Positions 44,666-52,041 of a stretch of DNA of 64,000 bases are shown in pieces (the first letter of the stretch is position 1; the number at the start of each line of letters is the position of its first letter). The DNA is from Variovorax davisae (GTDB taxonomy: Bacteria > Pseudomonadota > Gammaproteobacteria > Burkholderiales > Burkholderiaceae_C). Location: NCBI RefSeq assembly GCF_030316845.1, contig NZ_JASZYS010000010.1:209375-273374 (forward strand). Reading direction: 5' to 3'. The translations under genes were made by a program, and so were the position numbers. Under the pieces are notes generated by a model, which had not been told where the DNA came from, did not search any database, and saw nothing but the letters and a program-made list of their open reading frames with translations.

Positions 44666-47146
44666 ATGAATCAAAGCAAGAAGAAGATCGGCCGCCCAGC
44701 GCGTCCGCTGCATCGCCTCTCGGCGTTCGCGCTCGCGCTGGGCGTGGCGGCCGGCGGCGCCTGGGCGCAATCGCCGGCCGCCGACAGCCAGGCCGTCGAA
44801 TGGCACCAGCCCGCCCAGCCGCTGGGCAGCGCGCTGACCGCGCTGGCGGTCCACACCGGCCTGCTGGTGGGCGTCGACGCCGACGCGGTGCGCGGCAAGC
44901 AGGCACCGGCGATCGAGGGCCGCCACACGCCGCGCCAGGCGCTGCTGCTGCTGCTCGAAGGCAGCGGGCTCGAAGCGGTGCGCGGCAGCACCGGCGGCTA
45001 CACCGTGCGCCCCGCCGCGCCGCAGCCGCGCGTCGAAGCCGCCGGCAGCGAGCAGCATGCCGCGGGCGGCGGTTCGCTCGACACCGTCACCGTGACGGCC
45101 GGCCGCGACACCGTCAGCGAGGGCACCGGCTCCTTCACCGTCGACGGCCCGATCGGCACCGCCACCGGCCTGCCGCTGACGCTGCGCGAGACGCCGCAGT
45201 CGGTCACGGTCATCACCCGCCAGCGCATGGAAGACCAGAGCATCCGCCAGGTCAGCGACGTGCTGCGCAACACCACCGGCCTGAGCTTCGTGCAGAGCGG
45301 CAACGCCGGCACCGACGCCAACGCGGTCTATTCGCGCGGCTTCCAGGTCGAGAACTACCAGATCGACGGCATCCCGCAACTGGGCAGCTGGCTGACGCAG
45401 ACCGGCGACCTCGCGCCCTACGACCGGGTCGAGGTGGTGCGCGGCGCCACCGGCCTCATGAACGGCGTCGGCACGCCTGCGGCCACCATCAACCTGGTGC
45501 GCAAGCGGCCGACCCAGCAGTTCCAGGCCAGCGCCTCGATCGCCGCCGGCTCGTGGAACTACTACCGCGGCGAGGTCGACATCGGCGGCGCGCTGAACGA
45601 GGCCGGCACCGTGCGCGGCCGGGTGGTGGCGGCGCTGCAGGACAACGCGTCGTGGATCGACCGCTACCAGGAGAAGAAGCAGATCTTCTACGGCATCGTC
45701 GAGGCCGACCTCACGCCCGCCACCCGGCTCACCGCCGGCGTCGACCTGCAGCAGCACGACAACGACGGCTCGGCGCGCAGCGGCCTGCCGCTGTTCTTCA
45801 GCGACGGCTCGCTCGCCAACTTCGATCGTTCGCAAAGCGCGGCCGCGAGCTGGGCCCACTCCTACCAGGACCAGCGCCAGTACTTCCTGGCGCTCGACCA
45901 CCGCTTCGACAACGGCTGGACCGCGCACGCGGCCTTCAACCGTTCGGAGCGCGGCTACGACGACGTGATCGGCTACGCGGCGCGCGGCTACGTCAACCGC
46001 AGCACCGGCGCCGGCCTGGCGCTGTGGCCCAACCAGTGGAACTCGAACCCGGTGCAGAACGCGGCCGACTTCCACGCCACCGGTCCCTTCGAGCTGTTCG
46101 GCCGCAAGCACGACCTGGTGGTGGGCTACAACATCTCGCGCACCGTCGACCAGCCGCCGAGCTATACCAACTGGTACATCCCCAACTACGACGCATCGAT
46201 CCCGAACTTCTTCCTCTGGAACGGCGACCTCCCGGCGCAGCCCTTCAACCCGCAGACCGGCACCAACGAGACCGCGACCAACCAGTCGGGCGCCTATGCC
46301 ACGGCGCGGCTGCGGCCGACCGATGCGCTGTCGGTGATCCTCGGCGCCCGCGTGAGCGACTGGAGCGAGAAGACGCGCCGGATCCCGTTCGTCGGCAAGG
46401 CCACCTTCGGCTCGCGCAGCGAGAACGGCGTGGTCACGCCCTACGCCGGCCTGGTGTACGACCTCAGCGACCACTGGTCGGTCTACACCAGCTACACCGA
46501 CATCTTCAAGCCGCAGACCAACAAGACCCTGAGCGGCGACAACCTCGCGCCGCTCGAAGGCGTGGCCTACGAGGCGGGCGTGAAGGGCTCGTTCTACAAC
46601 GACCAGCTGAACCTCAGCGCCGCGGTGTTCCAGATCGACCAGGACAACCTGCCGGTGCTGATCCCGAACCAGTTCGCGCCCGACGGCTCGGCCGCCTACC
46701 GCGCGGCGCAGGGCACGCAGTCGCGCGGCTACGAACTGGAGGCCGCGGGCGAGCTCATGCCCGGCTGGCAGATCGGCTCCGGCTTCTCGCGCAGCGTGGC
46801 CCGCGATGCCGCCGGCGTGCGGCTCAACACCGGCGTGCCGAACCAGCTGTTCAAGCTGTTCACCACCTACCGCATCGCCGGCATCGGCAACGGCCTGACG
46901 GTGGGCGGCGGCGTCAACTGGCAGAGCGAGACCTACACCAGCAACCTCGGGCCGACGGGCAAGGCGACCTTCACGCAGCCCAGCTACGCCACGGTCGACC
47001 TGATGGCGCGCTACCCGGTCAGCAAGAACCTGTCGATCGCGGTGGCGCTGAACAACGTCTTCGACAAGAAGTACTACACGAGCACCAGCAGCAGCTTCTA
47101 CGGTGCGCCGCGCAACGTGATGGTGACCCTGCGTGGCTCCTTCTGA
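44666..47146 (+). CDS. TonB-dependent siderophore receptor with signalling domain
   Basis: This 826-residue outer-membrane receptor has a signal peptide cleaved near AWA34 and an STN signalling domain (about 55-115) that marks it as a FecR-coupled transducer. It has a plug domain (ETPQSVTVITRQRMEDQ, GFQVENYQIDGIP, RVEVVRGATGLMNG) and a 22-strand barrel ending in Phe (VMVTLRGSF). The plug text is typical of ferric-hydroxamate or pyoverdine-type siderophore receptors. The exact siderophore is not predictable. The 90 bp upstream contain GGAATTT and an imperfect hairpin (44588-44613) that may mark a FecI-type promoter, but I cannot define it confidently. Confidence 0.93.
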   Translation: MNQSKKKIGRPARPLHRLSAFALALGVAAGGAWAQSPAADSQAVEWHQPAQPLGSALTALAVHTGLLVGVDADAVRGKQAPAIEGRHTPRQALLLLLEGSGLEAVRGSTGGYTVRPAAPQPRVEAAGSEQHAAGGGSLDTVTVTAGRDTVSEGTGSFTVDGPIGTATGLPLTLRETPQSVTVITRQRMEDQSIRQVSDVLRNTTGLSFVQSGNAGTDANAVYSRGFQVENYQIDGIPQLGSWLTQTGDLAPYDRVEVVRGATGLMNGVGTPAATINLVRKRPTQQFQASASIAAGSWNYYRGEVDIGGALNEAGTVRGRVVAALQDNASWIDRYQEKKQIFYGIVEADLTPATRLTAGVDLQQHDNDGSARSGLPLFFSDGSLANFDRSQSAAASWAHSYQDQRQYFLALDHRFDNGWTAHAAFNRSERGYDDVIGYAARGYVNRSTGAGLALWPNQWNSNPVQNAADFHATGPFELFGRKHDLVVGYNISRTVDQPPSYTNWYIPNYDASIPNFFLWNGDLPAQPFNPQTGTNETATNQSGAYATARLRPTDALSVILGARVSDWSEKTRRIPFVGKATFGSRSENGVVTPYAGLVYDLSDHWSVYTSYTDIFKPQTNKTLSGDNLAPLEGVAYEAGVKGSFYNDQLNLSAAVFQIDQDNLPVLIPNQFAPDGSAAYRAAQGTQSRGYELEAAGELMPGWQIGSGFSRSVARDAAGVRLNTGVPNQLFKLFTTYRIAGIGNGLTVGGGVNWQSETYTSNLGPTGKATFTQPSYATVDLMARYPVSKNLSIAVALNNVFDKKYYTSTSSSFYGAPRNVMVTLRGSF

Positions 47147-47186
47147 CCCTTCCTCCAACCTGCCACCCACTCCCCAAGGACCCTCC

Positions 47187-47816
47187 ATGACACTCAAGAA
47201 AACCCTGCTCGCCCTCTCGCTGGTGCTCTCCGGCGCGGCCCACGCCCATTTCGTCTGGCTGGAACCCGCGGCGGCGGGCGGCGAGGCCAAGGCCTACTTC
47301 GGCGAGTGGGCCGATGACCTGCGCGAGACCGAGGCCGGCCACCTCAAGCTCGTGGCCGCGCCGCGCGCGGTCGCGGCCGACGGCAAGCAAGCGCCCGCCA
47401 CCCGCCACAGCGACCACTTCTCGGTGCCGGCCGGCGCCAGCGGCGACGCCCGGCTGGTCGGCGGCTATGTCAGCGACAAGGGCGTGGTGAGCCTCTACCA
47501 GGCCCGCACCGGCCGCACCGAGACCACGGCGCGCCACGCGCTCGAGCTGGTGCCGCAGGCGCCGGGCAGCAACGGCTTCACGCTGCTGCTCAACGGCAAG
47601 CCGCTCGCCAAGACCAAGGTGGTGGTGTTCGGCCCGCCCAAGTGGGAGAAGAGCTTCTACAGCGACGACGCCGGCCAGCTCACGCTGCAGACGCCGTGGC
47701 CGGGCCAGTACGTGGCCGAGGTCTCGCACACCGACAAGGACGCGGCAGGCAGCTGGGACGGCAAGCCCTACACCCAGACCCGCCATGTCGCGACGCTGAG
47801 CTTCATCGCCAAGTGA
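47187..47816 (+). CDS. DUF4198-family periplasmic protein
   Basis: This 209-residue exported protein has a signal peptide ending AHA22. The mature protein begins HFVWLEP, as in DUF4198/NikM-like cobalt-nickel and iron-associated proteins, where the N-terminal His can bind metal. The C-terminal half is a beta-sandwich (KTKVVVFGPPKWEKSFYSDDAG). It follows the siderophore receptor by 40 bp and precedes three iron-uptake membrane genes, so it probably handles iron or siderophore in the periplasm. AAGGA precedes the ATG. Confidence 0.85.
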   Translation: MTLKKTLLALSLVLSGAAHAHFVWLEPAAAGGEAKAYFGEWADDLRETEAGHLKLVAAPRAVAADGKQAPATRHSDHFSVPAGASGDARLVGGYVSDKGVVSLYQARTGRTETTARHALELVPQAPGSNGFTLLLNGKPLAKTKVVVFGPPKWEKSFYSDDAGQLTLQTPWPGQYVAEVSHTDKDAAGSWDGKPYTQTRHVATLSFIAK

Positions 47817-48094
47817 GCGGCAGCAAGCTGGGGGTGGCATCGCGCGCGGTCGCGGCCATCGGCGGCGGCTACGCCGTCGGCGGCCTGAGCGCCGCCGTGC
47901 TCGCGCTCTGGCTGCCCACGACGCCCGCCGAAGCCGCGCTGACCGGCACGCTGGCCTCGTTCGTGGTCTACGTCTGCGCCGTGCTGTGGGTCTTCGCGGC
48001 GCCCACCGCCGGGCGCGCCTGGATCGGGCTGGCCGTGCCGGCGACCGCGCTCGGCGCGCTGCTGCTCGCGGGCCGCAGCGGGAGCCTCGCATGA
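47813..48094 (+). CDS. DUF3649-type iron-uptake membrane protein
   Basis: This 93-residue protein has three hydrophobic segments (about 8-28, 38-60 and 66-86). It begins with GTG overlapping the upstream stop (GTGA). Small proteins of this type are found immediately before PepSY proteins in siderophore loci. The biochemical role is unknown; it is presumably an accessory of the PepSY membrane protein, whose start overlaps its stop (ATGA). Confidence 0.82.
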   Translation: MSGSKLGVASRAVAAIGGGYAVGGLSAAVLALWLPTTPAEAALTGTLASFVVYVCAVLWVFAAPTAGRAWIGLAVPATALGALLLAGRSGSLA

Positions 48095-49716
48095 AGGAAG
48101 GCTTCCGCCAGTCGATGGCCTGGCTGCACACCTGGTCCGGCCTGCTGGTCGGCTGGGTGCTGTTCCTGGTGTTCGGCGCCGGCACCGCCGCCTACTACCG
48201 CGACGAGATCACCTTCTGGATGCAGCCCGAGCTGCACGCGGCCTCGCGCGCGCCGGTGCCGCAGGCCGAGGCGCTCGCGCATGCGGTGGACTTCCTGCAG
48301 CAGCGCGGCCCCGGGAGCCCGCGCTGGTTCATCACCCTGCCGACCGAACGCGAACCCACGGTGCGCCTGTTCTGGAGCGGCCCGCCGCCGCCGCCGGCCG
48401 CGCCCGGCGAGAAGCGGCCGCGCACGCGCTTCGAGAACGCCGCGCTCGACCCGGCCAGCGGCGAGGCCGCGAGCGCGGCGCGCGCCACGCGCGGCGGCGA
48501 GTTCATCTACCGCCTGCACTTCGACCTGCACTACATCCCGACGCTGTGGGCGCGCTGGATCGTCGGCTTCTGCGCGATGTTCATGCTGGTCGCGATCGTC
48601 AGCGGCATCGTCACGCACAAGCGGATCTTCAAGGACTTCTTCACCTTCAGGCCGAAGAAGGGCCAGCGCAGCTGGCTCGACGCCCACAACGCGACCGCGG
48701 TGCTGGCGCTGCCCTATCACCTGATGATCACCTACACCGGGCTGGTCACGCTGATGTTCATGTACATGCCGTGGGGCCCGCAGGTGGCCTACAAGGACCA
48801 TGGCGGCATCGACGCCTTCTTCGCCGACGTGTTCCCCGCGGGCGGGCCGCGCGATGCCAAGGCCGCCGGCCGGCACGCCACGCTCGCGCCGCTGGCGCCG
48901 ATGCTGGCGCAGGCCCGCGCCCACTGGGACGGCGCGCCGGCCGGCCGCATCGTCGTCAGTCATCCGAACGATGCCCACGCGAGCGTGAGCATCACGCGCC
49001 AGGAAGGCCGCGGCATGTCGCAGAACCAGCCTTCGGTGCTGTTCGACGGCGTCAGCGGCGCGCTGCTGTCGACCGCGGGCGACGCGCCCAGGGCGGCGGC
49101 CGAGACGCGCGGCGTGCTGTACGGCCTGCACATCGCGCGCTTCTCCGATCCCCTGCTGCGCGCGCTGTTCTTCGTCTCCGGTCTGGCGGGCTGCCTGATG
49201 GTGGCCACCGGGCTGCTGCTGTGGGCGGTGAAGGAGCGGCAGAAGTACGCCAAGCGGCTGAAGCAGGGTGGGCGCATCGGCGTCGGCCTGCGGCTGGTGG
49301 ACGGGCTCAACCTCGGCACCATCGCGGGCGTGCCGATCGCCTTCGGCGCCTACTTCTGGGCCAACCGCCTGCTGCCGGTGGGCATCGACGACCGCGCGGC
49401 GGTCGAGATCCGCTGGTTCTTCATCGCCTGGGGCGCCGCCCTGCTGGCTGGCCTGGCGCGGCCGACCCGGCGCATGTGGCAGGCGCAGCTGGTCTTCGGC
49501 GCGCTGCTGTTCGCGGGCATTCCGATGCTCAATGCGCTGACCACGGCGACCCACCTGGGCGTGTCGCTGCGCGCCGGGCTGTGGCCGGTGGCGGGCTTCG
49601 ACCTGGTGTCGCTCGCGCTGGGCCTCGGGCTCGGCGCGGCGGCGTGGTTCACCGGCCGGGTGCGGCGCAAGGCGAAGCCGGCCGCGGCCGCGCAGGCCTT
49701 GGAGGCGACGCCATGA
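48091..49716 (+). CDS. PepSY-domain membrane protein (ferric-siderophore reductase-like)
   Basis: This 541-residue inner-membrane protein of the PiuB/FsrB-like PepSY-TM family has about five to seven spans. These include residues 12-32, 150-172 and 205-230 (YHLMITYTGLVTLMFMYMPW), plus several in the C-terminal third. Histidines in WLHTWSGLLVGW and at the later HLMITY segment could bind heme, as in known PepSY reductases. It probably reduces and releases iron from siderophores in the periplasm. It is central to the operon that follows the TonB receptor. Confidence 0.88.
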   Translation: MKEGFRQSMAWLHTWSGLLVGWVLFLVFGAGTAAYYRDEITFWMQPELHAASRAPVPQAEALAHAVDFLQQRGPGSPRWFITLPTEREPTVRLFWSGPPPPPAAPGEKRPRTRFENAALDPASGEAASAARATRGGEFIYRLHFDLHYIPTLWARWIVGFCAMFMLVAIVSGIVTHKRIFKDFFTFRPKKGQRSWLDAHNATAVLALPYHLMITYTGLVTLMFMYMPWGPQVAYKDHGGIDAFFADVFPAGGPRDAKAAGRHATLAPLAPMLAQARAHWDGAPAGRIVVSHPNDAHASVSITRQEGRGMSQNQPSVLFDGVSGALLSTAGDAPRAAAETRGVLYGLHIARFSDPLLRALFFVSGLAGCLMVATGLLLWAVKERQKYAKRLKQGGRIGVGLRLVDGLNLGTIAGVPIAFGAYFWANRLLPVGIDDRAAVEIRWFFIAWGAALLAGLARPTRRMWQAQLVFGALLFAGIPMLNALTTATHLGVSLRAGLWPVAGFDLVSLALGLGLGAAAWFTGRVRRKAKPAAAAQALEATP

Positions 49717-50069
49717 ACACGCTGCTGCTGGTCTGCGCGGCCTTCGCGGGGGCGCTGGCCGGCTTCCTGGCGCTGGGCCTGGCGATGGACCGGCACCACG
49801 AGGACGCCTACGGCCGCGGCAGCACGCCGGGCCGGCGCCGGCCCTGGCTGCGCGCCGCGGGCGCCGCCTTGCTGCTGCTCTCGCTCTGGGCGAGCCTGGG
49901 CCTGCAAGGAAGCACCCAAGGCTGGGTGCTGTGGTTCGGCGTGCTCACCGCGGCGGCCTTGGCCGCGGCCGGCATCCTCGCCTCGCGGCCGCAGCGCGCG
50001 GCGGCCATCGGGGTCGGCGCGTCGCTGCTGGCGCTGGCGAGCCTGCCACCCGGGCTGCTGGCGGGCTGA
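49713..50069 (+). CDS. DUF3325-type membrane protein
   Basis: This 118-residue small membrane protein has three to four hydrophobic segments and a polar loop (MDRHHEDAYGRGSTPGRRRP). It overlaps the PepSY gene by 4 bp. DUF3649, PepSY and DUF3325 genes form a recurring trio in proteobacterial siderophore loci, so this gene closes the iron-uptake operon. Its function is unknown. It converges on the class II aldolase-like gene, with 12 bp between stops. Confidence 0.85.
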   Translation: MNTLLLVCAAFAGALAGFLALGLAMDRHHEDAYGRGSTPGRRRPWLRAAGAALLLLSLWASLGLQGSTQGWVLWFGVLTAAALAAAGILASRPQRAAAIGVGASLLALASLPPGLLAG

Positions 50070-50081
50070 ACCTCCGCGCCG

Positions 50082-50852
50082 TCAATCCACGAGATCGGGA
50101 TCGCTGCGGATGATCTCGTCCCAGAGCGTCTGGAACGACAGCCAGCCGAAGGTCGGCGATCCGAGCACCGACGCCAGCCAGCGGGCGTCCTCGGGCGCCC
50201 ACTGGGTCGGCGTGCCCGCCGCCTCGGCGAGCAGCTGCGCTTCGCAGCAGCGGTTCATCAGCACGAACCACCAGGCGGCCTCGTCGATGGACTGGCCGGT
50301 CGTGAAGATGCCGTGGCCGCCATGGATGGCCATGCGGTGCGGGCCGAAGCCCTCGGCGAAGCGGCGCGCCGCGTCGGCGTCCCGCACCACGCGCGGCGCC
50401 AGGATCAGCGCCTGGTTCTCGAAGAAGATGCAGGCGTCCTGGGTGATGGGGTCCAGCCGGCGCTCGAAGGCCGACCAGGTCGAGGCGTGCAGCGCATGGG
50501 CGTGGCAGACCGCGTTGACCTCCGGGCGCGCCCGGTGCACCGCCGTGTGGAGCAGCAGGCCGACCGGGTTGACCATGCCGCTGCCGCGCACCACCCGGCC
50601 TTGCGGGTCGACCTGGACCAGGTGCGAGACCTTGACCTGGTGCATGGCGACTCCCACCGGGTTGACCCAGAAATGGTCGTGCAGCTCGGGGTCGCGCAAG
50701 GTGACGTGTCCCAGCAGCCCGTCGGAGAAGCCGCGCCGGCCGAAGATGCGGCAGGTGGCCGCGAGGCGCTGCAGCGCATGCGCGCGCTCGGCCTCCGTGG
50801 ATTCGAAGCGCGGCGGGGCACGGGTCGCGAAGTTCTCGACGCCGATCTGCAT
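50082..50852 (-). CDS. Class II aldolase/adducin-family protein
   Basis: This 256-residue soluble protein has the class II aldolase head fold. The zinc ligands are expected in VCHAHALHAS (HxH) and a later AIHGGHGIF histidine. Family members cleave sugar phosphates or decarboxylate, but several in Burkholderiales act on aromatic or uncharacterised acids. It stands alone, so no pathway is suggested. The length matches L-fuculose-phosphate-aldolase relatives with a short C-terminal extension. Confidence 0.87.
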   Translation of the reverse strand: MQIGVENFATRAPPRFESTEAERAHALQRLAATCRIFGRRGFSDGLLGHVTLRDPELHDHFWVNPVGVAMHQVKVSHLVQVDPQGRVVRGSGMVNPVGLLLHTAVHRARPEVNAVCHAHALHASTWSAFERRLDPITQDACIFFENQALILAPRVVRDADAARRFAEGFGPHRMAIHGGHGIFTTGQSIDEAAWWFVLMNRCCEAQLLAEAAGTPTQWAPEDARWLASVLGSPTFGWLSFQTLWDEIIRSDPDLVD

Positions 50853-50951
50853 GGTCGCGCTCCTTGGGATGGCCGACGCGCGACCTTACTCCGAAGGCAG
50901 CGCCGGGCCAAGCGGTGCACAATCGCCTGCGCACCACCGAGGAGCCCCGCC

Positions 50952-51653
50952 ATGACAGCCTCACCGACCCCGGCCGTGGAACTCGCGAAGCAGGCGAAGA
51001 CGCCCTTCCCTGGCGCCTCGGCCGACTACGAGACGGCCCGCCAGGCCCTGCTGGCGCAGGAGATCGAGTTCCGTCGCCACATGACGCGCCTGACCGCCCA
51101 GCGCCGCGCGCTGCCGCCCGGGCCGGTGATCGAGAAGGACTACCGCTTCAAGGACGAGCAGGCCTTCGAGGTCGGCCTGGTCGACCTCTTCGGCGACAAG
51201 GACACGCTGGTCACCTATTTCTGGATGTACGGGCCGCAGCGCGAACGGCCGTGCCCGATGTGCACCAACTGGCTCGGCGCCGTGAACGGCAACGCCGCCG
51301 ACATCAAGCAGCGGGTGGCGCTCAAGATCCTGGGGCGCTCGCCGGTCGAGCGGCAGTACGCCTTCGCGCAGGAACGCGGCTGGCGCGACCTGAACTTCGT
51401 CCAGACCGTGGGCGACGACTACGCCCGGGACCTCGGTATCCTGATGCCGGACGGCAGCGAGTATCCGGCGCTGACCGTGTACCGGCGCGATGGCGACCGG
51501 GTGCGGCTGTTCTGGGCCAGCGAGATGACGCGCGAGATGGCCGACCCCGGCCAGGACCCGCGCGACGCGCCCGATATCGCCTCGCTCTGGTCGGTGCTGG
51601 ACCTGACGCCGGGCGGCCGCGGCACCGATTGGTATCCGAAGCTCAACTACTGA
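50952..51653 (+). CDS. DUF899-family thioredoxin-like protein
   Basis: This 233-residue protein has a thioredoxin-like fold. The candidate redox site is CPMC in RERPCPMCTNWLG (about residues 98-110), followed by typical DUF899 text LFWASEMTRE and GTDWYPKLNY at the C-terminus. Members are predicted to be redox or dithiol-disulfide proteins of unknown substrate. It precedes a DUF1090 gene by 10 bp in the same orientation, so the two are probably co-transcribed. Confidence 0.86.
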   Translation: MTASPTPAVELAKQAKTPFPGASADYETARQALLAQEIEFRRHMTRLTAQRRALPPGPVIEKDYRFKDEQAFEVGLVDLFGDKDTLVTYFWMYGPQRERPCPMCTNWLGAVNGNAADIKQRVALKILGRSPVERQYAFAQERGWRDLNFVQTVGDDYARDLGILMPDGSEYPALTVYRRDGDRVRLFWASEMTREMADPGQDPRDAPDIASLWSVLDLTPGGRGTDWYPKLNY

Positions 51654-51663
51654 CCAGGCATCG

Positions 51664-52041
51664 ATGAGAACCTTGCACCACCTGTTCGCGGCCGGCGTCC
51701 TCGGCCTGTCCCTGGGCGCCGCGGCCCAGCCTCCCGCCGGCGGCCCCTGCCGCGCGAAGTACGACGAGATCAACGCCCAGCTGGCCGAGGCCAAGGCGCA
51801 AGGTCAGCGGCAGCGCGCGCGGGGCCTGCAGCGCGCGCTCGACGAAGTGTCCCGCAGCTGCACCGACGACCGCCTGAAGGCCGAGCACGCGCAACGCATC
51901 CGCAAGCAGGAGCAGGAGGTCGCCAGGCGCCAGCGCGACCTCGAACAGGCGCAGAAGCAGGGACGCAGCGACAAGGTGGCGAGCCGCCAGGCCAAGCTGC
52001 AGGCGGCGCAGGACGAACTGGCGCGCCTGTCGCAGCCCTAG
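51664..52041 (+). CDS. DUF1090-family periplasmic coiled-coil protein
   Basis: This 125-residue exported protein has a signal peptide (LFAAGVLGLSLGAAAQ, cleaved near residue 22) and a charged helical body. The body carries CRAKYDEINAQLAEAK and the paired Cys of VSRSCTDDRL, probably one disulfide, then a long Arg/Gln/Lys-rich coiled coil. This matches the DUF1090/YqjC-like family, of unknown function. Its stop shares CTAG (52038-52041) with the convergent TIR-WD40 gene. Confidence 0.85.
   Translation: MRTLHHLFAAGVLGLSLGAAAQPPAGGPCRAKYDEINAQLAEAKAQGQRQRARGLQRALDEVSRSCTDDRLKAEHAQRIRKQEQEVARRQRDLEQAQKQGRSDKVASRQAKLQAAQDELARLSQP

Noticed and set aside
44639..47290. Minus-strand frame of 883 codons opposite the TonB receptor
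   Set aside because: Shadow frame. The receptor on the plus strand has signal peptide, STN, plug and barrel.
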